Shown in pieces: positions 1 through 9,987 of a stretch of DNA of 64,000 bases. The stretch covers positions 1 to 64,000 of the forward strand of contig DAHVDE010000115.1 of the NCBI GenBank assembly GCA_027313705.1, written 5' to 3'. Made by a program: the position numbers and the translations under genes. Numbering within the stretch: position 1 is the stretch's first letter; every line of letters begins with the position of its first letter. This DNA is from Actinomycetota bacterium (GTDB lineage: Bacteria; Actinomycetota; Actinomycetes; Streptosporangiales; Streptosporangiaceae). Under the pieces are notes generated by a model. That model ran no database searches. It had not been told where the DNA came from and was given only the letters and a program-made list of their open reading frames with translations.

Positions 1-911
1 TCGAGCACGGCTCCGCCTTTGACGACCACGCCGCGGCGGGCAGAAACCGACAAGCCAGAGACCATCGCCACCGGCGCGGCCAGAATCAGCGGGCAAGGGG
101 TCGCCACGACGAGTACCGCCACCGCCCGCGTCGCTCCGGCCAGGGCCAGCACTACCCCGGCGGACGCCAGCGTGACGCCAAGGAACCACAGTGCGTAACG
201 GTCAGCCAGCCGCACGAAGGGTGCCTGAGAGCTCTCCGCCTGCGCGACAAGCCGAACTATTCCGGCATATGTGCTGTTCTTCGCGGTGGCCGTGGTACGC
301 AGATCGAATGGGTTGCCCGCGTTGACCACGCCGCTGCGCACCTGGTCGCCCGCACCATGCTCGACCGGCCTGGCCTCGCCGGTCAGCGCGGACTCGTCGA
401 GCACCGCCGGCCGCCCGAGTACCTCGCCGTCCACGGGAACCACCTCGCCCGGCGCGACTAGCAGTACGTCACCCGGCTCGACGGAGTCGAGCGGCACGGT
501 CCGCACTGAACCGTCGAAGTAGCGGCGGGCGGTACGTGGCGAGCGCTCGAGCAGTGCCCGCAGGTCGCGGTCGGCGCGGCCGGCCGCCCACGACTCAAGT
601 GCGCGCCCGCTGGCCAGCATGACGCTGATCACGACCGCCGCGAGCAACTCGTGCACCGCGACCGCGCCGGCCAGGGCGAGCAAGGCGATCAGGTCGACGC
701 CGACCCGACCGTGCCGAAGCGCGCTTGCCATGGCCAGGAGCGCATACCCGACCCCGGTCAGTGCCGCCGCCAGCCAGACCGCATTCGCGGCGCTGACCTC
801 GCCGTACAGCCACAGTGCGCCGCCAGCGGCCAGGCAGCTCGTGGTCAGGGCAAGGAAAACAAGCGGTACGTGGTCGCCGAACCAGGTCAGCTTCGCGCGC
901 ACGCCAGTCAC
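1..911 (-). CDS. Heavy-metal P-type ATPase, N-terminal part (cut by window edge)
   Basis: The minus strand is open from a GTG at 911 to the first base of the window, giving about 303 residues with no stop, so the C-terminal half (phosphorylation and nucleotide domains) lies outside. The N-terminus has paired membrane helices and no metal-binding HMA domain. It is followed by an actuator domain with the TGE-type motif DESALTGEARP, then a membrane segment with the metal-site motif ATPCPLILAAPVA. TPC in place of the usual CPC is known from some P1B subgroups, including P1B-5-like transporters, so the metal cannot be named safely. It lies 93 nt downstream of treS on the same strand and may be read from that operon. 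A second GTG at 902 is an alternative start. No metal chaperone or metal regulator is seen nearby. Confidence 0.88.
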   Translation of the reverse strand, partial: MTGVRAKLTWFGDHVPLVFLALTTSCLAAGGALWLYGEVSAANAVWLAAALTGVGYALLAMASALRHGRVGVDLIALLALAGAVAVHELLAAVVISVMLASGRALESWAAGRADRDLRALLERSPRTARRYFDGSVRTVPLDSVEPGDVLLVAPGEVVPVDGEVLGRPAVLDESALTGEARPVEHGAGDQVRSGVVNAGNPFDLRTTATAKNSTYAGIVRLVAQAESSQAPFVRLADRYALWFLGVTLASAGVVLALAGATRAVAVLVVATPCPLILAAPVAMVSGLSVSARRGVVVKGGAVL

Positions 912-1004
912 GTCACTAACGATCTATGGCCAGCCAGCAGGCACGCAGGGTCGGCTGTCGTCAAGTTCAGGGACTTTCGTCCCGCGCCTGCCGGTCGCCG
1001 CCGG

Positions 1005-2813
<1,809 letters not shown>

Positions 2814-2986
2814 TGCGCTATCTCCTGATTTCTGACGTGCCAAGCTGAAACTGAAGGTGCTGGCTGGCTGCGAACCGAGCCGGATCGGATGCGGCCGACG
2901 CTCACGAGGCGTTCGTCGCGGCCGAGGAGTCCATCGGCTGTTCTCTTGCCGCCGTATTGTGCCTAATGCTCAAAAGCTGGTGCACA

Positions 2987-5092
2987 CTAGGCCGGCAGAT
3001 CCGCGCCGCCTGGCTGGTCAGCGGAGACCTTGAAGATATGGGCTGGTGAACTTCCAGGGTCCAGACGAACGTAGTTAGCCTCTCCCCAACGGTAAGACGC
3101 CCCCGTGAGTTCATCGGTTACCGTGAAACCCGCTGCGACGTCAATGCCGAGCGCAGCACCGTCCAGCCAGATCGTTGCCTCGCGCGGCAGGTGCGGATCG
3201 AGGTTGACCACGACGAGAACCGTGTCGTCGCCAGTGACGCCGGTTGCCGACGCACCTACTCTCTTAGAAAAGCACAGAATCTCCGCGCGGTCCGGGAAAT
3301 GGAAGCGTAGGTTGCGGAGCTGCATAAGAGCTGGGTGTGACCGTCTGATGACATTGAGTCGCGTGATGAGGTCGGAGATGGTGAGGTTGAGCCGCTTCGC
3401 GGCCTCCCAGTCGCGCGGCTTGTACTGGTATTTCTCCGAGTCCAGGTACTCTTCGCTGCCCGGCCGCAACGGCGTGTTCTCGCAGAGTTCGTAACCGGAG
3501 TAAACCCCCCAGGAGGGCGAGAGCATCGCCGCGAGCACGGCCCTGACCTTGAACGCCGCCGGCCCGGCATGCTGCAGGTAAGCGCCAAGTATGTCCGGTG
3601 TGTTGACGAAGAAGTTGGGCCGCATGTATGCCGCGGCAGGGCCGGCCAGCTCCTTCAGGTACCCGGTCAGTTCCTCGGCCGTGTTCCGCCAGGTGAAGTA
3701 CGTGTAGGACTGGTGGAAGCCGATGACCGCCAGGGCGCGCATCATCGCCGGCCTGGTAAAGGCCTCGGCGAGGAATAGCACCTGCGGATCTGTCCTGGCC
3801 ATTTCGGCAAGCAGCCGGTCCCAGAACGGCAAGGGCTTGGTATGCGGGTTGTCGACCCTGAACACGGTGACACCGTGGCTGATCCAGTGCCTGACTATCC
3901 GCACGACCTCCTGGTAGATGCCTTCCTGGTCGTTGTCAAAGTTCAGCGGGTAGATGTCCTGGTATTTCTTGGGCGGGTTCTCGGCATAGGCGATCGTGCC
4001 GTCCGCCCTGGTGGTGAACCACTCAGGGTGCTTGCCGACCCAGGGATGATCGGGCGAGGCCTGGAGGGCGAGATCCATCGCGACCTCGAGCCCGAGCCGC
4101 CTGGCGCGCGCGACGAACGCATCGAAGTCCTCGATCGTGCCGAGGTCGGGATGGATCGCGTCGTGGCCGCCCGCTGGCGCTCCGATGGCCCAAGGGGAGC
4201 CTGGGTCGGCCGGGCCGGCGAGCAGCGAGTTGTTCTTTCCCTTGCGAGCGGTCGTGCCGATCGGATGCACCGGGGGCAAGTAAACGACGTCGAAACCCAT
4301 CTCGGCGATAGCGTCGAGCCTGAGCGCCGCTGTCGCGAACGTGCCTGACACCGGCTTGGCGCGGCCGAGCGGATCGACCTTGGCCCCTTGCGACCTGGGA
4401 AAGAACTCGTACCAGGCACTGAATAGCGCCCGCTGCCTGTGCACGATCAGCGGGCACCAGTCTGAATAGGTCATCAGGTCGCGGAGCGGGAACTCGGTGA
4501 GTGCTTGCATCACCCTGGCGGTAAAGGCAGTGCCGAGACGTTCAACGCCTGAGCGGCTTTGGTCCCTGAGCCCGGCCGCCGCCGACTCGAACAGCTTGCG
4601 AGCCGCGTTTGCGCCGCGCCGGAGCTGCGGGCTCGAGCCGTTCGCGCCCGCTTCGCGGGCGGCCTGCCTAGCCTGCTTGGCGGCACGGTCGAAAAGCAGG
4701 GCGCCCTGCGCCAGCATGAGCTCTACGTCCTGGCCTATCGGCACCTTGATCGCGCTATCGTGCCGCCAGTGCGCGTATGGGTCACCCCAGGCTTCGACCC
4801 GGAAATGCCAGAGTCCTTCGCCAGTCGGGGTGACATCCGCGCCATAGCGGTCAGAGCCTTCCGCGAGCTCGCGCATCGGGCACGGCCGCCCCGTCGTCCC
4901 CGCGGGATCGCGCAAGACCGCGTGGGCGCCGAGCATTTCGTGTCCCTCGCGGAACACCGTCGCCGTGACCTGGAAGGTCTCGCCAGCTACCGCCTTGGCT
5001 GGGCGCCTGCCGCAGTCGACCTGTGGTTCAACGTCGAGTATCGGGATCCTACCGATCACCACGGAAAAGTACCCGTCCCCCCCAGCCCCCAT
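2987..5092 (-). CDS. glgE: Alpha-1,4-glucan:maltose-1-phosphate maltosyltransferase
   Basis: GH13_3 enzyme that extends alpha-glucan with maltose units from maltose 1-phosphate. From an ATG at 5092 the protein is 701 residues, near the family length. The frame is open for 175 more codons upstream, but that part translates a Pro/Arg/Thr-rich repeat tract and is not credible coding sequence. GTG codons at 5062 and 5059 are alternative starts. The N-terminal beta domain contains PAKAVAGETFQV and WHFRVEAWGDP. The catalytic nucleophile is Asp in VFRVDNPHTKP (about residue 414), the acid/base is Glu in FLAEAFTRP (about 443), and the third Asp is in NTPDILGAYL. It is the first gene of a glgE–treS unit, divergent from glgP. 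Its upstream DNA reads as G-rich tandem repeats on the coding strand. Confidence 0.95.
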   Translation of the reverse strand: MGAGGDGYFSVVIGRIPILDVEPQVDCGRRPAKAVAGETFQVTATVFREGHEMLGAHAVLRDPAGTTGRPCPMRELAEGSDRYGADVTPTGEGLWHFRVEAWGDPYAHWRHDSAIKVPIGQDVELMLAQGALLFDRAAKQARQAAREAGANGSSPQLRRGANAARKLFESAAAGLRDQSRSGVERLGTAFTARVMQALTEFPLRDLMTYSDWCPLIVHRQRALFSAWYEFFPRSQGAKVDPLGRAKPVSGTFATAALRLDAIAEMGFDVVYLPPVHPIGTTARKGKNNSLLAGPADPGSPWAIGAPAGGHDAIHPDLGTIEDFDAFVARARRLGLEVAMDLALQASPDHPWVGKHPEWFTTRADGTIAYAENPPKKYQDIYPLNFDNDQEGIYQEVVRIVRHWISHGVTVFRVDNPHTKPLPFWDRLLAEMARTDPQVLFLAEAFTRPAMMRALAVIGFHQSYTYFTWRNTAEELTGYLKELAGPAAAYMRPNFFVNTPDILGAYLQHAGPAAFKVRAVLAAMLSPSWGVYSGYELCENTPLRPGSEEYLDSEKYQYKPRDWEAAKRLNLTISDLITRLNVIRRSHPALMQLRNLRFHFPDRAEILCFSKRVGASATGVTGDDTVLVVVNLDPHLPREATIWLDGAALGIDVAAGFTVTDELTGASYRWGEANYVRLDPGSSPAHIFKVSADQPGGADLPA

Positions 5093-5115
5093 GCACCCGG
5101 GGTCACACTTCCCCC

Positions 5116-5199
5116 CGTCCCCGCGCCCCCGTCCCCGCGCCCCCGTCCCCGCGCCCGCGTCCCCGCGCCCGCGTCCCCGCGCCCCCGTCCCCGCGTCCC
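5116..5199. repeat. 14-bp tandem repeat, six units
   Basis: Six consecutive units of consensus CGTCCCCGCGCCCC, with G/C or T changes in the last positions. On the minus strand, which is the sense strand for glgE, this reads as many runs of three to five Gs (GGGG-ACG-GGGG-CGCGGGG). It would be able to fold as a G-quadruplex in DNA or in the 5' leader of the glgE transcript. The tract ends 24 bp upstream of the chosen glgE start. Confidence 0.85.
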
Positions 5200-5217
5200 C
5201 GTCCCTCGTGGCCGCGT

Positions 5218-5775
5218 CCCCACGTTGCGGGGTTGTGGGTGTCAGGGTGCGCACGTTGCGGGGTTGCGGGGGTCGGCGGGGTGGGGGAGCCGCGCTGTGT
5301 GTGTCAGGAGATGCGGGCAGGCGGATGTAGTTTCCCGGCCGGGGGTGATCTGGGTTCCTGGTGGGCGGCGGGTGTGTTGCTGAGTGTGGCCGCCCGCTCG
5401 GTTTGGGGAGGCTTGCTGCTTGCCACCGGAAGAGCTCGGGTTCTGCGGGCGCCGGCCGGGGTTGCCGGCTGGGGTGGTCCCGGAGCCCGCGTTGCGGGGG
5501 TTCTGGTCCTGCGCTGGCCCGGCTGCGGTCCCCACGTTGTGGGGTTGCGGGTGTCAGGGTGCGCACGTTGCGGAGTTGTGGGGGTTGGGGCTTGGGGGTG
5601 CCCGTGCGTGTGCCCACGTTGCGGGGTTGCGGGGGTTCTGGTCCTGCGCTGGCCCGGCTGCGGTCCCCACGTTGTGGGGTTGTGGGGGCTGGGGTTTCGG
5701 GGGTGGCCCGTGCGGGTGCCCGCGTTGCGGGGGCTGGGCTTGGGGGTGGCCCGTGCGGGTGCCCGCGTTGCAGGG
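5218..5775. repeat. Interspersed hairpin repeats (CCC-R-C-GTT-G-Y-GGG), about nine copies
   Basis: Copies centre on GTT at about 5224, 5254, 5491, 5536, 5564, 5618, 5671, 5724 and 5767. Four are perfect inverted repeats: CCCGC-GTT-GCGGG at 5486–5498 and 5719–5731, and CCCCAC-GTT-GTGGGG at 5530–5544 and 5665–5679. The two perfect forms differ by a paired change (G:C to A:T), which keeps the stem. The other copies have one or more mismatches. Copies are often followed by a G-rich tail such as GGTTG. Confidence 0.8.
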
Positions 5776-5865
5776 GTTGGGCGGGGGGCGGCGCTGGTCA
5801 AGAGCAGGTATCGGGCTGCCGGTTGGGGATGCTAGATCGTCTATCACGCATTAAGGTCACTCCCC

Positions 5866-8490
5866 GTGAGAGCTATCCGACGGTTCACCATCCAACCCGC
5901 GCTGCCCGCGCAGCTGGCGCCGCTTCGCACCTTGATGCTGAATTTGCGCTGGTCGTGGCATGGGCCGACCCGCCAGTTGCTGGCCGAGATCGACCAGGTC
6001 GCGTGGGAGAGCAGCGGGCACGATCCCGTCGCGATGCTGGCGCTTGTGTCGCCGCAGCGCCTGGTCGCGCTCGCCTCTGACGAGGATTTCCTGCGCAGGC
6101 TGGGAGCGGCCGTTGACGAACTGAACGGATACCTCACCGGTCCGCGCTGGTATCAGAATGCAGGCCAGGCCGGGTCGGGCCCGGCGGCCATTGCCTATTT
6201 CTCGCCTGAGTACGGAATCACGGCGGCGTTGCCGCAGTACTCGGGCGGGCTCGGCATACTGGCTGGAGACCACCTCAAGTCAGCTAGCGATCTCGGGGTG
6301 CCTCTGATCGGGGTCGGGTTGTTCTACCGGCACGGTTACTTCACTCAGTCGCTGTCACCTGAGGGCTGGCAGGCCGAGCGCTATCCGGCCTCAGACCCGG
6401 CGGGCTTGCCCGTCGCGTTGCTGCGGGATTGCGCCGGGGCTACGGCCAAAGTTAGCGTCGGCCTGCATGGCGGCGGCGAGCTTGGCGCGCAGATCTGGGT
6501 GGCCGAGGTCGGGAGGGTGCCGTTGCTCTTGCTCGACACCTACATTGAGGACAATGACCCGGTATCGCGGGAGGTCACCGACCGCCTGTACGGCGGCGGC
6601 AGCGAGCACAGGCTCAATCAGGAGCTGCTGCTCGGCATCGGCGGAGTGCGCGCGGTCAGGAAGTACTGCGAGATCACCGGTCATCGCCAGCCAGAGGTCT
6701 TTCACACCAACGAAGGCCACGCCGGCTTCCTTGGGATCGAGCGGATCAGGGAGTACCTGGCCGAAGGGGCGAACTTCGCCGAGGCGGTCGCGCTGACGCG
6801 GGCGGGCACGGTGTTCACCACGCACACTCCGGTGCCGGCCGGCATCGACAGGTTTGAGAAGGAACTGATCGAGCTTCAGTTCGGTCCAGACGGCGGCGAA
6901 CCCGGCCTGCCGGTCGACCGCGTGCTTGCGTTCGGCGCTGAGACGTATCCAGGCGGCGACGAGAACGTATTCAACATGGCCGTGATGGGGATGCGGCTGG
7001 CGCAGCGGGTCAACGGGGTCAGCAAGCTGCACGGCCAGGTCAGCAGGGAGATGTTCACCGGGCTCTGGCCAGGTTTCGACACAGCCGAGGTGCCGATCGG
7101 CTCGATAACCAACGGAGTGCACGCTCCGAGCTGGGTAGCCAGGGAGATCCTGAGCATCGCGCAGAACGGCCGCCAGGCCGGTGACCCGCAGTGGCTGGCC
7201 GACGACGACGCAGCCTGGGACCTGGTCGCGGCCGACCCGGTCCGCGTTTTCGAGATCAGGCGCACCCTTCGGGCCAGGCTGGTAAGGCACGCACGCGCCA
7301 GGCTGCGGGCCTCCTGGCGGCTGCGCGGCGCCTCGGAGGCCGAGCTTTCCTGGATCGGCAATGCTCTTGACGAGAACATCCTCACGATCGGCTTCGCCAG
7401 GCGCGTTCCCTCGTACAAGCGGCTCACCATGATGCTGCACGATCCGCAACGGCTGACCGATCTGCTGCTCGATCCGCAGCACCCGCTCCAGATCGTCATC
7501 GCGGGCAAGGCACACCCGGCCGATGATGGCGGCAAGGCGCTCATCAAGCGGATGGTCAAGTTCGCCGACGACCAGGCGGTGCGGCACAGGATCGTATTCT
7601 TGCCCGACTACGACATGGAGCTCGGCCGGATCATGGTGCAGGGTTGTGACGTCTGGCTGAACAACCCGCTGCGGCCGCTTGAGGCATGCGGTACCTCGGG
7701 AATGAAGGCGGCGCTGAACGGAGCGCTCAACCTGTCGATTCTCGATGGCTGGTGGGACGAGTGGTTCGACGGCGAAAATGGCTGGGCCATGCCTTCGGCT
7801 GACTCGGTGACCGACCAGGACAGAAGGGACGCCGTCGAGGCGTCCGCGCTCTACGACCTGCTCGGGCAGTCGGTGGCGCCATTGTTTTACGACCGCGGTG
7901 CTGATGGCATGCCTGGGCGCTGGCTGGAAATGGTCGCCCATACGCTGCGCGTGCTCGGGCCGAAAACCCAGGCGACGCGGATGGTGCGCCAGTACACCAC
8001 CGATCTCTACTTGCCCGCCGCGCATTCTTCTCGCAAGCTAGCCGGCGCTGAGGGCACTGCCAGGTTCGCCGGGGCAGCGGAGTTCGCTGCCTGGCAGGAG
8101 CGGGTCGAGCGGGCCTGGCCATCGGTCAATATCGAACTGGTCGAGACCGATGACGGCGAGCAATCGCCTGGCGAGAAGCTGGCCGTAAGGGCGGGGGTCG
8201 CGCTTGGTGAGCTGACGCCAGACGACGTGACCGTCGAAGCAGCGTACGGCCGGGTCGGAGCCGACGACGAGATCGTTGACCCTGTGCATTCTGAGCTAGT
8301 GCTCGAGTCGCAGCCAGGCGCCGACGGAGTGGCCTGGTACTGCGGCGAGGCAATGCTCGGCCAGCCTGGCCCCTTCGGGTACACCGTGCGGGTGCTGCCC
8401 AGGCACAGGCTGCTGACCGCGCCGGCCGAGCTCGGTCTTGTCCGGCTGCCCGTGGCGCCGGCCGGACTGGTGAACGGCGACCTGCGCTAG
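5866..8490 (+). CDS. glgP: Alpha-glucan phosphorylase (mycobacterial-type, DUF3417 N-terminus)
   Basis: PLP-dependent enzyme that releases glucose 1-phosphate from glycogen-like alpha-glucan. The protein is 874 residues from a GTG at 5866, with AAGG about 9–12 nt upstream. The N-terminus (about residues 1–110) is the DUF3417 type found in the long actinobacterial GlgP group. The centre holds YFSPEYGITAALPQYSGGLGILAGDHLKSASD and VFHTNEGHAGF. The PLP lysine is in EACGTSGMKAALNGALN, followed by LDGWWDEW. It is transcribed away from glgE/treS across the repeat spacer, so glucan synthesis and degradation genes share one divergent control region. Confidence 0.95.
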   Translation: MRAIRRFTIQPALPAQLAPLRTLMLNLRWSWHGPTRQLLAEIDQVAWESSGHDPVAMLALVSPQRLVALASDEDFLRRLGAAVDELNGYLTGPRWYQNAGQAGSGPAAIAYFSPEYGITAALPQYSGGLGILAGDHLKSASDLGVPLIGVGLFYRHGYFTQSLSPEGWQAERYPASDPAGLPVALLRDCAGATAKVSVGLHGGGELGAQIWVAEVGRVPLLLLDTYIEDNDPVSREVTDRLYGGGSEHRLNQELLLGIGGVRAVRKYCEITGHRQPEVFHTNEGHAGFLGIERIREYLAEGANFAEAVALTRAGTVFTTHTPVPAGIDRFEKELIELQFGPDGGEPGLPVDRVLAFGAETYPGGDENVFNMAVMGMRLAQRVNGVSKLHGQVSREMFTGLWPGFDTAEVPIGSITNGVHAPSWVAREILSIAQNGRQAGDPQWLADDDAAWDLVAADPVRVFEIRRTLRARLVRHARARLRASWRLRGASEAELSWIGNALDENILTIGFARRVPSYKRLTMMLHDPQRLTDLLLDPQHPLQIVIAGKAHPADDGGKALIKRMVKFADDQAVRHRIVFLPDYDMELGRIMVQGCDVWLNNPLRPLEACGTSGMKAALNGALNLSILDGWWDEWFDGENGWAMPSADSVTDQDRRDAVEASALYDLLGQSVAPLFYDRGADGMPGRWLEMVAHTLRVLGPKTQATRMVRQYTTDLYLPAAHSSRKLAGAEGTARFAGAAEFAAWQERVERAWPSVNIELVETDDGEQSPGEKLAVRAGVALGELTPDDVTVEAAYGRVGADDEIVDPVHSELVLESQPGADGVAWYCGEAMLGQPGPFGYTVRVLPRHRLLTAPAELGLVRLPVAPAGLVNGDLR

Positions 8491-8509
8491 CCGCGAGCCT
8501 TCCGAGTTG

Positions 8510-8528
8510 CTGGCCGCTGGTCGGCCAC
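8510..8528 (+). terminator. Terminator-like hairpin after glgP
   Basis: TGGCCG-CTGGT-CGGCCA is a perfect 6-bp stem with a 5-nt loop at 8511–8527, followed by CCTTTCT. It lies 20 nt after the glgP stop. Confidence 0.55.
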
Positions 8529-8704
8529 CTTTCTGCGGCGTCATCAGGAAATGCCACTATAACGGGGAGGAACTGTCCTTACAGGGTGTACTTACGCCGA
8601 TCTGGAGTACCTATTGTGATCGGGAAGTTACTGTTTGGAGCAGACGGGCTATTCCCTGCCGGTGAAATTTGTCGCCTTGCCGGTGAGAACGCCAGCAAAG
8701 TTGA

Positions 8705-8741
8705 GTCACATGTGACATCCTGTGATTCTTCGACTTCGAAG
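8705..8741 (+). promoter_or_regulatory. Pair of palindromes upstream of bldC
   Basis: GTCACATGTGAC (8705–8716) is a perfect 12-bp palindrome. Twelve bases on, CTTCGA-CT-TCGAAG (8728–8741) is a perfect 6-bp inverted repeat. They lie about 72–108 nt before the bldC start and could be operators. No regulator can be assigned from the sequence. Confidence 0.4.
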
Positions 8742-8812
8742 AGTAGTGGCAGCCTTGGTCACTGTCAGTTATGAAGTCACTACGTAAGTAGCAAACGAGA
8801 GGATCTGTCGAA

Positions 8813-9031
8813 GTGAGAACTCAGATCAAGCCAGACAACAGGCTCCTCACCCCAGCTGAGGTCGCGGCCATGCTCAGGGTCGACCCCAAGACGGTGACCC
8901 GGTGGGCAAGGGGCGGCAAGCTCTCCTCGATTCGGACTCCAGGCGGCCACCGCCGGTACAGTGAGTCTGAGGTACGTGGCTTCCTGAATAGCTGGCAGGG
9001 AGTGTCCCTGCCTCGCGCAGTGGGGGAGTGA
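8813..9031 (+). CDS. bldC: BldC, MerR-type developmental DNA-binding protein
   Basis: 72-residue protein made of a single winged helix-turn-helix of the MerR/excisionase type. The signature is LLTPAEVAAMLRVDPKTVTRWARGGKLSSIRTPGGHRRY, written here as overlapping motifs LTPAEVAAMLRVDPKTVTRW and GKLSSIRTPGGHRRY, which match the BldC family closely. In Streptomyces BldC oligomerises on direct repeats and controls the timing of development; that role is inferred here. The GTG start at 8813 has GAGAGGA upstream. It is followed by a strong terminator hairpin, so it is a single-gene unit. Its presence points to a developmentally complex actinomycete, though many simple actinobacteria also carry it. 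Confidence 0.93.
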   Translation: MRTQIKPDNRLLTPAEVAAMLRVDPKTVTRWARGGKLSSIRTPGGHRRYSESEVRGFLNSWQGVSLPRAVGE

Positions 9032-9057
9032 CCACCAGACCTGGCTGAATCAGCTTC

Positions 9058-9090
9058 GAGGGCCTGACCGGCGCGGACCGGCAGGCCCTC
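9058..9090 (+). terminator. Strong hairpin terminator after bldC
   Basis: GAGGGCCTG at 9058–9066 pairs perfectly with CAGGCCCTC at 9082–9090. Inside, CCGG pairs with CCGG, so the stem reaches 13 bp with one unpaired base and a 6-nt loop. There is no T-tract, as is common in very GC-rich genomes. Confidence 0.7.
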
Positions 9091-9197
9091 AGGTATCTGG
9101 CGGGGTCTGGCGGCGTGCGGTCGAGCGCGGTGGCGGCGCGCTCGGCCGGTGCGTAGGATCACGGTCGGACGCCAGGCGTTACTTACGGAGGTGCGGC

Positions 9198-9977
9198 TTG
9201 GGCGAGTTCGTTCGGGTGGAGACCGACGGGGCAATCGCGACGATCAGGCTCGAGCGGCCGCCAATGAACGCTCTGAACGCGCAGGTGACGCTTGAGCTGG
9301 CACAGGCGGCTGCCCAGGTGGACCAGGACGAAGAGATCAGGGCCGTCGTACTCTACGGCGGGCAGAAGGTATTCGCCGCAGGAGCCGACATCAAGGAGAT
9401 GGCGCAAGCGAGCTACGCGAGCATGACGGTGACAAGCAAGCGGCTTCAGGACTCGCTCACCGCTGTGGCCAGGATCGGTAAGCCGGTAGTCGCGGCGATT
9501 ACCGGGTATGCGCTCGGCGGCGGACTCGAGCTCGCTTTGTGCGCAGACTTCCGCGTCGTCGGGGAAGGCGCGAAGGTGGGACAGCCGGAGATATTGCTCG
9601 GCGTCATCCCCGGCGCGGGCGGTACCCAGCGGCTGCCCAGGCTCGTCGGCCAGGCTCGCGCCAAGAACATCGTGTTCACCGGCCGGTTCGTGGCCGCGGC
9701 TGAAGCGCTGGCCATCGGGCTGGCGGACCAGGTGGTGCCCGACGCCGAGACCTACCAGGCCGCGGTTGACCTGGTGGCCAGGTACACCGACGGGCCGGCG
9801 ATCGCGCTGCGGGCGGCCAAGCGGGCGATAGACGACGGTCTCGACGTCGACCTCGACACCGGGCTCGAGATCGAGCGGCTGCATTTCGCCGGCCTGTTTG
9901 CGACGCAGGACCAGCGCACTGGCATGCGCAGCTTCGTGGAGAATGGGCCAGGGAAAGCAAAATTCGCGGGACGGTAG
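9198..9977 (+). CDS. Enoyl-CoA hydratase/isomerase family protein
   Basis: Crotonase-fold protein of 259 residues, likely hydrating enoyl-CoA in fatty-acid or related acyl-CoA breakdown. The oxyanion-hole region is FAAGADIKEM. The two catalytic glutamates of true hydratases are both present, in GGGLELALCAD and GQPEILLGVIPGAGGTQRL. The chosen start is a TTG at 9198 because GGAGG sits 6 nt upstream and no in-frame ATG or GTG fits better. The next gene starts 10 nt after its stop, so the two are probably co-transcribed. The exact acyl-CoA substrate cannot be told. Confidence 0.92.
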   Translation: MGEFVRVETDGAIATIRLERPPMNALNAQVTLELAQAAAQVDQDEEIRAVVLYGGQKVFAAGADIKEMAQASYASMTVTSKRLQDSLTAVARIGKPVVAAITGYALGGGLELALCADFRVVGEGAKVGQPEILLGVIPGAGGTQRLPRLVGQARAKNIVFTGRFVAAAEALAIGLADQVVPDAETYQAAVDLVARYTDGPAIALRAAKRAIDDGLDVDLDTGLEIERLHFAGLFATQDQRTGMRSFVENGPGKAKFAGR

Positions 9978-9987
9978 CGGAGCCCAG

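Larger units (their letters stand above)
5093..5865. repeat. Repeat-filled divergent spacer between glgE and glgP
   Basis: About 770 bp with no credible gene. The part next to glgE (to about 5216) is C-rich on the plus strand and holds a 14-bp tandem repeat. The part from about 5217 to 5790 is G-rich on the plus strand and holds about nine copies of a short hairpin-forming repeat around a central GTT loop. A 50–60 bp segment (5494–5547 and 5629–5682) is repeated almost exactly 135 bp apart. A shorter segment near 5704 recurs about 43 bp later, near 5747. Only 5250–5480 is largely free of repeats. All six frames are open over long stretches here simply because stop codons are rare in such DNA. 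Promoters for glgE and glgP must lie here or at its edges, but none stands out except near glgP. Confidence 0.85.
8491..8812. other. Intergenic region upstream of bldC, no gene seen
   Basis: 322 bp, clearly less GC-rich than its surroundings. It begins with a terminator-like hairpin for glgP and then holds several inverted repeats close to bldC. A 62-codon frame at 8586–8774 has no family resemblance and poor spacing to a ribosome site, so it is not called. The length and composition suggest a regulated bldC promoter region. Confidence 0.6.

Noticed and set aside
2987-5617. The 876-codon version of glgE, running into the repeats
   Set aside because: The first 175 codons translate 14-bp and hairpin repeats into Pro/Arg/Thr-rich sequence with no GlgE homology. 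GlgE proteins are about 660–700 residues, matching a start at 5092.
5218-5775. CRISPR array
   Set aside because: Repeats are 13–15 bp, unevenly spaced, with mismatches and no unique spacers of equal length; no cas genes are in the window.
5230-5860. Several long frames on both strands in the glgE–glgP spacer
   Set aside because: Stop codons are rare in this GC-rich repeat DNA, so open frames arise by chance on both strands. None has a family resemblance or a good start.
6391-8025. 544-codon frame on the minus strand, opposite glgP
   Set aside because: It is a shadow of glgP, due to codon bias. GlgP on the plus strand shows all family motifs; the antisense product looks like nothing known.
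8586-8774. 62-codon frame upstream of bldC
   Set aside because: No family resemblance, ribosome site spacing poor, and the region looks regulatory.
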